NCBI RefSeq assembly: GCF_020742345.1
Contig: NZ_DYXC01000028.1
Coordinates: 1 to 64,000 of the forward strand
Length of the DNA: 64,000 nt
Origin: Enteractinococcus helveticum
GTDB lineage: Bacteria > Actinomycetota > Actinomycetes > Actinomycetales > Micrococcaceae
Direction of reading: 5' to 3'
A model generated the notes under the pieces. It was given only the letters and a program-made list of their open reading frames with translations, did no database searches and was not told the origin of the DNA. Shown here piece by piece: positions 16,864-25,849 of the stretch. The translations under genes and the position numbers were made by a program. How positions within the stretch are numbered: the stretch's first letter is position 1; every line of letters begins with the position of its first letter.

Positions 16864-16871
16864 TGTATACA
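16864..16871. promoter_or_regulatory. Operator palindrome TGTATACA, proximal
   Basis: A perfect 8-bp palindrome 10 bp upstream of the gntR start, extended as GTGTATACA. It fits the TGTnnACA core of FadR-type regulators. Confidence 0.6.
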
Positions 16872-16926
16872 TAGATCTGAGGTCTTGGCCAGTATTATGA
16901 GCTAAATTCCGAAAATATCGCGAAAC

Positions 16927-16934
16927 TGTATACA
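16927..16934. promoter_or_regulatory. Operator palindrome TGTATACA, distal
   Basis: An identical palindrome 63 bp (about six helical turns) upstream of the first, extended as TGTATACAC. The spacing permits cooperative or loop binding. Confidence 0.55.
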
Positions 16935-17024
16935 CGGAAAGTTCCACTGTGGTTGGTTTCATGTTTGCTTATGCGACTAGTCTCAGTCCTCGCTGACCCC
17001 TGTCTTGCGTGCATCCCTGCGACC

Positions 17025-17245
17025 AGTATCAGCTTTACCGATTGGAAGATTCACGCGCCGGCGGGTGGAGCCGGCCATCTGTTAGCTCAGATTGCCAAAG
17101 CTCACGGCGCTGTTGTTATCGGAACCGCAAGCCCTACGAATTGTGACTTCTTGGCGCAGATAGGGGTGGATGGAATCATTGATTATCGCACCGTAGATTG
17201 TGCCGAGGCGGTGGACGTCGAAGAACACCATTACGGCCGAGTTTA
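17025..17245 (+). pseudogene. Remnant of a zinc-type quinone oxidoreductase (MDR superfamily)
   Basis: The frame reads HAPAGGAGHLLAQIAKAHGAVVIGTAS, then NCDFLAQIGVDGIIDYRT: the nucleotide-binding loop and second strand of NADPH:quinone reductases. The N-terminal catalytic domain and everything after the IDYRT segment are missing, and the frame then ends. It is about 65 residues of a family whose members have over 300. Confidence 0.75.
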
Positions 17246-17246
17246 A

Positions 17247-17555
17247 TCTGGTCAATCTATTGATATAGTCCCAGAGTGTCCAGCTAGCTTGTGCGCATTG
17301 GCTTGTCCGAAACCCAGTGCGAATCTGTCCTGTCGCCGTCGTCCACGGCATTTTCGTTGGGTCCCCGAACTGGTCTCATGTATCGTGTTGACGCTGTGAT
17401 TCCCAGGATTGTGCCATTCCTGCCAGCACCTGATGGGGCATCGCTACGCGACGGACTGCTAGCTGGTTTAAGATCTTGGGCAATGCTGCCTGTGGACCTG
17501 TCCGAGAACCGTCGTGTTGGTGTGAATCACTTATGGAGATGGATGTTTGTATAAA
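17247..17555. other. Intergenic stretch without a recognisable gene
   Basis: Short open frames exist on both strands, but none has a family signature or a ribosome binding site. It may be further debris behind the oxidoreductase remnant. Confidence 0.5.
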
Positions 17556-17559
17556 CAAC

Positions 17560-17603
17560 ATCGCGGGGCAGCGTACCAAGTGTTGGTACACTGCCCCGCG
17601 ATT
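17560..17603 (-). terminator. Hairpin terminator of the 17626 gene
   Basis: TCGCGGGGCAG-GTACCAA (17561-17579) pairs with its complement at 17583-17601 (18 of 19 bp), followed on the minus strand by TGTTGTTTATA. It lies 25 bp after the stop of the membrane protein gene. Confidence 0.7.
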
Positions 17604-17625
17604 TAACGCCGTTCGCGTCGAGATA

Positions 17626-18117
17626 TCAGCTGATAATTCCGTGCTGACGATTCCAGGTTTTAGCAGTAGTAAACGCCATGGTCATACTAATAATCCATAC
17701 CGGAACCATGACGACGAAAAATACGATCCAACCAAGAACCGGAATCGCAAGAAAAAAGCTCGCAATAATATTTATTCCAAGGAATAGCACACCAAGGCCT
17801 ACCCGGCCCTGCAGCATGAGCCCCAGGCCAGTAATCAGGAAGTCGACTGCAGCATAGAGCAGTGGATTACGTGCTTTGACTTGTATAAAAACGCCGGTCT
17901 GCTCTGCCTGCTGCTGTTGAACCTGCTGATTCGGAGCTGGCGACGGTGGTAAAGGAGCCGGAGCAAATGAGGCCTCACGGGGATAATGATTATTCGATTC
18001 TGGTGCCGAAGTTGCTGCTGATGTTGCATCAGGGGCCGGCGGTTCCGAGTGTGCCGGCGGGGTAATAGACGATTCTTGCGCCGTGTTGTTGTCAGACAAA
18101 TTTGAATCTTGCGACAT
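17626..18117 (-). CDS. Small membrane protein with disordered N-terminus
   Basis: A 163-aa protein. Residues 1-85 are low complexity, rich in Ser, Pro, Ala and Gln (QQQQ-type run about 65). Then come three close hydrophobic segments (PLLYAAVDFLITGLGLMLQG, GVLFLGINIIASFFLAIPV, WIVFFVVMVPVWIISMTMA) and a short basic tail. This layout is common in TM2-like and DUF-type actinobacterial proteins. No enzymatic function is visible. Monocistronic, with its own terminator. Confidence 0.72.
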   Translation of the reverse strand: MSQDSNLSDNNTAQESSITPPAHSEPPAPDATSAATSAPESNNHYPREASFAPAPLPPSPAPNQQVQQQQAEQTGVFIQVKARNPLLYAAVDFLITGLGLMLQGRVGLGVLFLGINIIASFFLAIPVLGWIVFFVVMVPVWIISMTMAFTTAKTWNRQHGIIS

Positions 18118-18359
18118 GAGTTATCCTCTGCATACGGTGTCGATTTCCAGACACATAATACCTATCTCATAAGGGCGTGCTCAAACATGTGTCGATTCAT
18201 AAAAAGTTTCCGATACCAGCTGTGACTTCACGATGGCTCAGCAGATCTTAACGAACTGACCTATATGCAACTGTTAGGCACAGTTATTGGACATAAGGTC
18301 ACTGGAGAACAACCACGGACAGCATGAGAATGGAAATCTTCAGCATGACGCCGTCGTGG

Positions 18360-19706
18360 TTATGACATGCTAGCTTGGGCTGCGCGTCGGTTGGCCCGAG
18401 CAATAAACAGTCCTGCGATCACGGCTCCGATGGCTATCACGCCCCAGATACCAACCACCGCCCAGGCGGCACCTGCAATGACCAGCGCTGGCACGAAAGT
18501 AACGGCGGAGATTTCTACCGGTGTGACGGGGATATAAGCCAGACCGAAGTCTTCTAGAGTATTTGATTTAAGTTTGGGATCAACGACACGCAGCATGGCA
18601 ATACCGGTCGCCACCGCTCCGGTGGACCAACCCCAGGTGAATATAGAGCGTTCGAACCAGCCCTCATGCATGAGTCGTGGCGCAACCCACAAGCCCAGGA
18701 ACAGGGTCAACGCAAGTCCGAAGACAAACATGATGAGCAGTTCGATGCCGAAGTCGGCAACGATTTGCGGTTGGATCGAGGCAATACCGGCAACGATCAA
18801 AATGTCGGTTCCAGTGCCTGAGATGGATTGCAGTGTGGGCTTGTCGATATAGGGGGAGACATTAATTTTTGTCATGGCAGCGCGGACCACCAAACCCAGC
18901 AGGAAGGCCAGGACAAACACCGGCACGGCCAGATCCGGCCAGATACCGCCGATCCACAGGGAGATCCCGTAACCTGCAGCAGCGATCATGATCACCACTG
19001 AGGCCTGAAAGCCCAAGGATTCGATCGAGGAACCAGTGAATGTGTGCTGCCCGATCGAAGGTCGTTTATTGACTTCGCGAATAACGCCGGTGCGTTCTTG
19101 TTCTGGTAATGAACTCATGGATCCATATGCTTGAACGTGCCCGCGTTTGGCTGCGAGCCGGGCCTGAATGATACCCCCGACGATGCCGATAATCAGCCCA
19201 ACGGTCGCGGAGGTAAATGCCAGGGAACTAATCTCTGGGCTGACTGAAGAAAACGCATCTCCCATGGCTGCAGCGGTACCGTAGCCCCCGGCCCAGCCAG
19301 CAAACAGCACGACTCCCAATGAATCTGGTGCACCAAATACGGGCTGCAGCACCGCTAACACCAGCCCCATGCCCAGTGCTACCTGGAGTGCATACATCAG
19401 CACCCCATGGGCTGCGAATCCACCAACATTGCGATTGAGTTTACGAATATCAAAGTCATCGGTCATAGCCACGGCCGCGAAGACAACGGCGATGAGCACC
19501 GACGAATATGTTGATAATTGGTCAGAAAACGGCAGCCAGCCCAGTACCTGCGGGCCCAAAAGCAACCCGAGAATGCCTGCAATCACAGAAGCCGGGATCA
19601 TCAACGCTTGCAGGGGCCGGATGATGGCGCGCAGTCCGGCGCCGATAATCAACAGGATGCCGATCAAACCTGCATCAATGAGAATGGTCCAGGGAGTAAA
19701 TTCCAT
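18360..19706 (-). CDS. Sodium/glutamate symporter (GltS-like)
   Basis: A 448-aa polytopic protein of about 11 membrane segments, read from ATG 19706 (MEFTPWTILIDAGLIGILLIIGAGLR). The longer frame would run through rlmH on the other strand, so it is rejected. GltS-type features are the paired re-entrant glycine-rich stretches GWAGGYGTAAAMGDAF and a second-half repeat, with a central hydrophilic loop (residues about 195-225). Predicted to import an anionic amino acid or similar organic anion with Na+. The rlmH gene is divergent, with 63 bp between the starts. Substrate not certain. Confidence 0.78.
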   Translation of the reverse strand: MEFTPWTILIDAGLIGILLIIGAGLRAIIRPLQALMIPASVIAGILGLLLGPQVLGWLPFSDQLSTYSSVLIAVVFAAVAMTDDFDIRKLNRNVGGFAAHGVLMYALQVALGMGLVLAVLQPVFGAPDSLGVVLFAGWAGGYGTAAAMGDAFSSVSPEISSLAFTSATVGLIIGIVGGIIQARLAAKRGHVQAYGSMSSLPEQERTGVIREVNKRPSIGQHTFTGSSIESLGFQASVVIMIAAAGYGISLWIGGIWPDLAVPVFVLAFLLGLVVRAAMTKINVSPYIDKPTLQSISGTGTDILIVAGIASIQPQIVADFGIELLIMFVFGLALTLFLGLWVAPRLMHEGWFERSIFTWGWSTGAVATGIAMLRVVDPKLKSNTLEDFGLAYIPVTPVEISAVTFVPALVIAGAAWAVVGIWGVIAIGAVIAGLFIARANRRAAQASMS

Positions 19707-19769
19707 GGCTGAAAAGCTACAATGCGTAGTAATTAAAGACAACAGCTGGGGATCTGAAGGATATAAATC

Positions 19770-20228
19770 TTGAGTATGCGAATCATCACCGTAGGGAAAC
19801 GACATGAGACCTGGGTTGCCGACGGTATTGATCGGTTCCTCAAACGACTCAAGAAGCCCTACGACGTCGACTTCGTATTGGTTCCACACGCCACCGCCGG
19901 TGAACAGCGCTCCCGCGAAGAAGAATCCGCAGCCATTGAGAAACACCTCCGCCCGCAGGACTACGTCATTCTGCTCGACGAACGCGGCAAAAATTTCACC
20001 TCCCCGCAACTGGCCAGCCACCTGCAGCAACTCTTTGATACCGGGCGGCACCCAACCTTGATTATCGGTGGGGCCTACGGCGTCAATGACCGGCTGCGAG
20101 CGCGCGCCAATACTGTGTGGTCCCTGTCAAAGCTGGTGTTTCCCCATCAGTTGGTTCGGCTGATGGTCGTTGAGCAGGTATATCGCGCTCAGGAAATTTC
20201 GGCTGGCCGACCGTATCATCATTCCTAG
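19770..20228 (+). CDS. rlmH: 23S rRNA pseudouridine-1915 N3-methyltransferase
   Basis: A 152-aa SPOUT enzyme that methylates pseudouridine 1915 in helix 69 of 23S rRNA. The SAM-binding trefoil knot motifs are present: VILLDERGKNFTSPQLA, LIIGGAYGVND and the signature end EQVYRAQEISAGRPYHHS. The start could be TTG 19770, which has GAAGG 9 nt upstream (19756-19760), or ATG 19776, where that spacing would be 15; I favour TTG. Followed 20 bp later by lhr. Confidence 0.95.
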   Translation: MSMRIITVGKRHETWVADGIDRFLKRLKKPYDVDFVLVPHATAGEQRSREEESAAIEKHLRPQDYVILLDERGKNFTSPQLASHLQQLFDTGRHPTLIIGGAYGVNDRLRARANTVWSLSKLVFPHQLVRLMVVEQVYRAQEISAGRPYHHS

Positions 20229-20247
20229 TGCTGGGTAGTCTAGCCAC

Positions 20248-23200
20248 ATGACTGATGCCGCTCTCGATGCGTTTTCCGCCGCGACACGTTCGTGGTTCCA
20301 GGCATCTTTTACAGCGCCCACCAAAGCCCAAATTGGTGCCTGGCAGACCATCAATTCCGGCCAGCACGCCCTGGTGATCGCTCCCACCGGCTCAGGTAAG
20401 ACGTTGGCGGCGTTCCTTTCGGCAATCGACAAGCTGATTACCGCTGTTCCGGACGACGAGCCCCCGGCCAAAAAACGCACCAAGGTCTTATATATTTCCC
20501 CGCTGAAGGCCCTGGGTGTTGACGTTGAACGCAACCTGACCGCCCCGCTGGTGGGTATCACCCAAGCGGCGCGCGGGATGGGAGATGAGGTGCCCGAGAT
20601 TCGTACCGGGGTGCGCTCGGGTGACACCTCGGCCCGGGATCGTCGTCGTTTAGTAACCGATCCGCCCGATATTTTGATCACCACGCCCGAGTCGCTATAT
20701 CTGATGCTGACGTCTAAGGCACGTAAGACCCTGGCCGGGGTGGAAACGGTGATTGTTGACGAGGTGCACGCGCTGGCCGGCAATAAGCGCGGGGCACATC
20801 TTGCGGTGTCATTAGAGCGCTTAGATGCCTTACTGCAGGCCCCAGCCCAGCGCATTGGGTTATCGGCGACGGTGCGTCCGGCCGAAGAGGTGGCCCGATT
20901 TTTAGGTGGGGTCCAACCGGTGGCGATCGTGGACGGGGCGGAGCAAAAGCGCTGGGATATTACCGTGGCCGTGCCGGTGGCCGATATGACCCAGCCAGAT
21001 ACGGGGGCCTCGCCGGAAGAAAATGTGTCCATGTGGCCACACGTTGAGTCTCGGATTATGGAACTGGCCGATGATTACCGGTCCATGATTGTGTTTGTGA
21101 ACTCGCGGCGTTCGGCCGAGCGGCTTACCGAGTCGCTCAATGAACTGTGGCAGGAGCGTGCGGATACCGCGGGCGAAGAATTTGCCCGCACCCACCATGG
21201 GTCCATGTCGGCTACCGCCCGCGCCGAGGTCGAAGAAGGGCTGAAGTCGGGCACCCTGCGATGCGTGGTGGCGACGTCGTCATTGGAATTAGGTATCGAT
21301 ATGGGCGTGGTCGATGCGGTAGTGCATTTGCAGTCGGCCCCGACGGTTGCTGCGGGTCTGCAGCGCGTGGGCCGTGCCGGACACCAGGTGGGCGAGGTCT
21401 CGGTGGGGTGGTTCTTCCCGCTGCATCGCGCCGATGTGGTCGACGCCGCAGTTGTGACCGAGCGCATGATGGCCGGGGCGATCGAGGCGATTTCGATCCC
21501 GGCCAATCCACTGGATATTCTGGCCCAGCACACGATCGCGGCCGCTGCCATGGATGAGTTGGTGGACGAGGCCTGGCTGGAACTGGTGCGTCGGGCCGCA
21601 CCATTCACCACACTGTCACTGGATGTTTATGCCTCGGTGTTAGACCTATTGGCCGGAAAATACGTGTCAGATGAATTCGCACAGTTGAAACCACGGGTGG
21701 TGTGGGATCGCGAGGCGGGCACCATCACGGCACGCCCCGGCGCCCAACGCCTGGCAGTGACCTCGGGCGGTACGATCGCCGACCGGGGACTATTCGGCGT
21801 GTATTTGGCCACCGAGTCCGACGCCGCCAAACGCGTGGGCGAACTGGATGAAGAAATGGTCTATGAATCCCGGGTGGGTGAAACCATTATTCTGGGGGCC
21901 ACCACCTGGCAGATCGAAGACATCACCCACGATCGTGTCCTGGTCACCCCGGCCTTTGGCCGCCCCGGGCGCCTACCGTTCTGGCGTGGCGACCAGCCCG
22001 GCCGGCCGCTGGAATTGGGCCGAGCCACCGGCGCGTTCCGGCGCGAGGCACTGGCCGACCCCAATATTGACGCCCGTCTCAAAGCCGCCGGACTGGATGC
22101 TAACGCCCGGACCAACCTGCTGAATTATCTCACCGAGCAGCGCGAAGCCACCGGGCATCTGCCCACCGACACCACCATCGTGGTGGAACGCTTCCGCGAT
22201 GAACTGGGCGACTGGCGGATCATTTTGCACTCGCCGTTCGGCAAAGCCATTCACGCCCCCTGGGCGCTTGCCATTTCTGAACGCGTCAAGGCCGCCTACG
22301 GTTTCGATGCCAACGCGATGGCCGGTGACGACGGGATCATTGTGCGTATCCCGGCCACCGACGGCGAACCGCCCTCCAGTGAGATCTTCTGGTTCGAGCC
22401 CGATGACTTGCGCGACCAATTACGCCAGCACGTCGGCGGCTCAGCCTTATTTGCCGCACACTTTCGTGAAAACGCCGCCCGCGCGCTGCTGTTGCCCCGG
22501 CGCGATCCGGCTAAGCGCACGCCATTGTGGCAGCAACGTCAACGGGCCGCCCAACTATTGGCCGTGGCCTCAAAATACCCGCAGTTCCCGATCATTTTAG
22601 AAACCGTGCGCGAGGTACTCCAAGACGTGTACGACGTCGACGGCCTGCTCGAGATCCTCGACGATATTCGCACCCGGGTGTTGCGCGTCGTCGAAGTCCA
22701 AACCCCGCAGGCCTCCCCCTTTGCCCAAACCCTGTTATTCGGTTATACCGCGCAGTTCATGTACGAAACCGATGCACCGTTGGCCGAGCGTCGCGCCGCA
22801 GCACTGTCCCTGGATCCCGGGCTTTTGGGGCAACTGCTGGGTCAGGATATGCTGCGCGAATTACTCGACGACGACGTTATCGCCCAGGTGCAAGCCGATC
22901 TGCAACACACTTCTGCGTCGCGACGACTTACCGGGGCCGAGGGCGCCGCCGATCTGCTGCGCCTGCTGGGACCATTGACCACCGATGAGCTCGCCGCCCG
23001 GCTGCGTGATCCCGAGGACCAAGACGCACCCGCAGATCGTGCCACCGCCCGCGCCTGGGTCGAGCAGCTGGTTGATGACAAACGTGCCATCCCGGTGCGC
23101 ATCGGAGCCGAGCACTACTGGACGGCCATTGAGGATGCTCCCCGACTGCGCGATGGGCTGGGCATTCCGCTGCCGATCGGGGTGCCCGCGGCATTTGCCG

Positions 23201-24720
23201 AATCCGTGACCGATCCACTGGGTGATCTGGTTGCCCGCTACGCCCGCACCCACGGCCCCTTCACCGCTCCTGAAGTCGCCCAGCGCCTCGGTATCGGCCC
23301 GGTGATTGCCCACCAGGTGCTCCAACGCTTGGCCGCCCAACAGCGGGTGACTTTTGGTGCCTATCTGTCCGTCCCACCACCCGGTGACGGCCCGGTGGCC
23401 ACCGATGAGTGGTGCGATGTGGAGGTACTGGCCCGGATTCGCCGTCGTTCCCTGGCCCAACTGCGAGCCGAAGTTGAACCGGTGGAACACGCCGCCTACG
23501 CCCGCTATCTACTACAGTCGCACCAAGTGACACCCACCCCGCAGGAGCGCGGGGTCGATGGGCTGGCCATTATCCTGGATCAGCTCACCGGATTCACCGC
23601 ACCCGCGGCGGTGTGGGAGACGGCGATCCTGCCGGCGCGCGTGTGGGATTACCGTCCGGCCATGTTGGATGAGCTGTTAGCCACCGGACAGTTTGTGATG
23701 GTCGGCGCCGCAGACCAATCGGTGGCCTTTCACCACGTGGAGACCATCGATCTGACGCTGCCCATGCACACCACCGATGACCGCACCGTCATCCACGAGG
23801 ACATTATCACTACCCTGACCGGCACCGGCGGATGGTTCTATTCGGCCCTGCTCGCCCAATTAGCAGACCACTCGGGTGCCGACATTCTGGCCGCTCTGTG
23901 GGATTTATTCTGGGCCGGAGTCATCACCAACGATACGTTCACCGCCGTGCGGGCCACCTATTCTTCCGTCCCGCGCCGTGCCCCCGCCCAGCGTGGCTCG
24001 CCCCGGCGCACCGCCCGGCTGCGCCGGCTGAACCGGCTTGCCCCAGACACCGCCCCGTCCAGCAACCCCGCCCCGCCGACCGCCGTTGGGCGCTGGTCAT
24101 TGCTACCCGAACGCACCGACGACAACACCACCGCGCTGCACGCCCAGGCCGAATACCTGCTGGACCGTTACGGGGTGATCACCCGCGGAGCGGTCAATGC
24201 CGAGGCCCTACCCGGCGGGTTCTCAGCGTACTACCGGTTACTATCCAAAATGGAAGAAGCCGGGCATATCCGCCGCGGCTACTTTATCGACGGGCTCGGC
24301 GCCGCCCAATTCTCAACCGCCGCCACCGTGGACGCACTGCGTGCTTTCGACCAGGAACCCACCCACCCACAGACAGTGGCTCTGGCAGCAACCGACCCGG
24401 CCAACCCATATGGTGCCACCCTGGACTGGCCCGAAACCCAAGGCCACCGTCCCGGACGCAAGGCCGGCGCCTACGTGGTGTTAGTCAATGGTCAATTGGT
24501 CTTGTACCTGGAACGCGGTGGTAAAACCTTGCTGCAGTTCTCCAACGACCACCTCGGCCTCGCCGCGACCGCATTAGAAACCGCCATCCGTCGCGCTGGC
24601 ACCGACAAACTGGCTATCCAAACCGTCAACGGCGACCCGCTAGTGGGCACCGAACTCGCCGGCCATCTGGTTGAAGCCGGATTTTACACCGCGCCCAACG
24701 CCATCCGATTCCGGGCCTAA
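20248..24720 (+). CDS. lhr: ATP-dependent helicase Lhr
   Basis: A 1490-aa superfamily 2 helicase. The N-terminal RecA domains show APTGSGKT (residues 45-52, Walker A), TTPESL, VDEVH near 170 (motif II), LSATV (motif III), then VNSRRSAERL and TSSLELGIDMG and QRVGRAGHQ (motifs IV-VI). A winged-helix and beta-barrel Lhr-core follow. The C-terminal about 600 residues form the extended domain of full-length actinobacterial Lhr. The enzyme translocates 3'-5' on DNA and acts in repair, notably with crosslink damage in mycobacteria. ATG at 20248; it ends 9 bp before the pseudouridine synthase gene. Confidence 0.96.
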   Translation: MTDAALDAFSAATRSWFQASFTAPTKAQIGAWQTINSGQHALVIAPTGSGKTLAAFLSAIDKLITAVPDDEPPAKKRTKVLYISPLKALGVDVERNLTAPLVGITQAARGMGDEVPEIRTGVRSGDTSARDRRRLVTDPPDILITTPESLYLMLTSKARKTLAGVETVIVDEVHALAGNKRGAHLAVSLERLDALLQAPAQRIGLSATVRPAEEVARFLGGVQPVAIVDGAEQKRWDITVAVPVADMTQPDTGASPEENVSMWPHVESRIMELADDYRSMIVFVNSRRSAERLTESLNELWQERADTAGEEFARTHHGSMSATARAEVEEGLKSGTLRCVVATSSLELGIDMGVVDAVVHLQSAPTVAAGLQRVGRAGHQVGEVSVGWFFPLHRADVVDAAVVTERMMAGAIEAISIPANPLDILAQHTIAAAAMDELVDEAWLELVRRAAPFTTLSLDVYASVLDLLAGKYVSDEFAQLKPRVVWDREAGTITARPGAQRLAVTSGGTIADRGLFGVYLATESDAAKRVGELDEEMVYESRVGETIILGATTWQIEDITHDRVLVTPAFGRPGRLPFWRGDQPGRPLELGRATGAFRREALADPNIDARLKAAGLDANARTNLLNYLTEQREATGHLPTDTTIVVERFRDELGDWRIILHSPFGKAIHAPWALAISERVKAAYGFDANAMAGDDGIIVRIPATDGEPPSSEIFWFEPDDLRDQLRQHVGGSALFAAHFRENAARALLLPRRDPAKRTPLWQQRQRAAQLLAVASKYPQFPIILETVREVLQDVYDVDGLLEILDDIRTRVLRVVEVQTPQASPFAQTLLFGYTAQFMYETDAPLAERRAAALSLDPGLLGQLLGQDMLRELLDDDVIAQVQADLQHTSASRRLTGAEGAADLLRLLGPLTTDELAARLRDPEDQDAPADRATARAWVEQLVDDKRAIPVRIGAEHYWTAIEDAPRLRDGLGIPLPIGVPAAFAESVTDPLGDLVARYARTHGPFTAPEVAQRLGIGPVIAHQVLQRLAAQQRVTFGAYLSVPPPGDGPVATDEWCDVEVLARIRRRSLAQLRAEVEPVEHAAYARYLLQSHQVTPTPQERGVDGLAIILDQLTGFTAPAAVWETAILPARVWDYRPAMLDELLATGQFVMVGAADQSVAFHHVETIDLTLPMHTTDDRTVIHEDIITTLTGTGGWFYSALLAQLADHSGADILAALWDLFWAGVITNDTFTAVRATYSSVPRRAPAQRGSPRRTARLRRLNRLAPDTAPSSNPAPPTAVGRWSLLPERTDDNTTALHAQAEYLLDRYGVITRGAVNAEALPGGFSAYYRLLSKMEEAGHIRRGYFIDGLGAAQFSTAATVDALRAFDQEPTHPQTVALAATDPANPYGATLDWPETQGHRPGRKAGAYVVLVNGQLVLYLERGGKTLLQFSNDHLGLAATALETAIRRAGTDKLAIQTVNGDPLVGTELAGHLVEAGFYTAPNAIRFRA

Positions 24721-24729
24721 ACTAGAACC

Positions 24730-25731
24730 ATGCCCACTCCCCCACTGCCCGTACGCAACGGCGTCGGCCCCACCCGGCTGCGCATCCCCGCCAACACCCC
24801 CGGCACCATCCTTGATCACCTGCGCACCCGGTTCCCACACCTGTCCGATGACGCGCTAACCCAGCGGGTGACCAGCGGCGAAATCGTGGGCAATAACGGC
24901 ACCCTCATCACCGCCGCCACCCCGGCGACTGACCACGAGTTCATCTGGTATTACCGTTCGGTACCCAACGAAACACGCATCCCGTTTGATCTCACCGTCC
25001 TGGCCGCCGATGAACACCTCGTGGTGGCCGATAAACCACACTTTTTACCCACCACCCCGGGCGGTCAATTCCTTCAAGAAACCGCGCTGGTGCGCTTGCG
25101 TAACCAACTGAATATCCCCGATCTGGTCCCGCTGCATCGCCTCGATCGGGCCACCGCCGGCCTGCTACTGTTCTCACCCAATCCGAAAACCCGCGGCGCC
25201 TATCAACAACTCTTTGAACACCGTCAGGTCACCCGCCAGTATCGCGCCGTCGTACACATACCGTCCCCCGCCGGGCTGTATCTGGAGCGTTTTCCGCTCA
25301 CCTTCCGTAACCGGATCATCAAAACCAAGGGTGTTATCACCGCTCAAGTCGAGTCCTATGCCACCGCCCACTCCGGCCGTATCCAAGCCCCCCGGGTGGG
25401 TAAACGTCGTCGCAGTCACGACCCCACCACCGGCCCCAATGCCATCACCGATATCAAGCTGTTGGCCCATCAATTGACCGACGACGGCGGCGCACTGGCC
25501 CACCTAGCACTGGCTCCGAAAACCGGGCGAACCCACCAGTTGCGTATCCACCTTGCCGCGCTGGGTCACGGGATTTTGCATGACCGGTTCTACCCGGATC
25601 TGCTGGATCATGCGCCCGATGATTACGCCACCCCGCTGCAGCTGTTGGCCAATGGTTTGGCCTTCACCGATCCGCTGACCGGCCAGCATCGCGAGTTCAG
25701 GTCGCAGCGCACGTTGGCGTTTGCGCCTTAG
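24730..25731 (+). CDS. RluA-family pseudouridine synthase
   Basis: A 333-aa protein. The N-terminal S4-like segment (RIPANTPGTILDHLRTRFPHLSDDALTQRVTSGEIV) binds RNA. The catalytic motif is PLHRLDRATAGLLLF with the active-site Asp, and the C-terminal signature GRTHQLRIHLAALGHGILHD is typical of RluA/TruC enzymes. It isomerises uridine in rRNA or tRNA; the exact site is unknown. It begins 9 bp after lhr and is probably in the same transcript as rlmH and lhr, two of the three being rRNA or tRNA modifiers. Confidence 0.92.
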   Translation: MPTPPLPVRNGVGPTRLRIPANTPGTILDHLRTRFPHLSDDALTQRVTSGEIVGNNGTLITAATPATDHEFIWYYRSVPNETRIPFDLTVLAADEHLVVADKPHFLPTTPGGQFLQETALVRLRNQLNIPDLVPLHRLDRATAGLLLFSPNPKTRGAYQQLFEHRQVTRQYRAVVHIPSPAGLYLERFPLTFRNRIIKTKGVITAQVESYATAHSGRIQAPRVGKRRRSHDPTTGPNAITDIKLLAHQLTDDGGALAHLALAPKTGRTHQLRIHLAALGHGILHDRFYPDLLDHAPDDYATPLQLLANGLAFTDPLTGQHREFRSQRTLAFAP

Positions 25732-25849
25732 GCATGCCACGCGCAGCCTGCGAGAAGCCCCTGGGGTAGCGTGTCAGACCGTAGAATGGCGTGTTGGAAA
25801 GTAAAATAGCTGGACTCAAGCACAAGAATATTCGGTGGGAGGAGTGCAC

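Noticed and set aside
19707..20051. N-terminal extension of the GltS-like symporter
   Set aside because: It runs antisense through rlmH and adds non-membrane, low-similarity sequence; the symporter begins naturally at ATG 19706.
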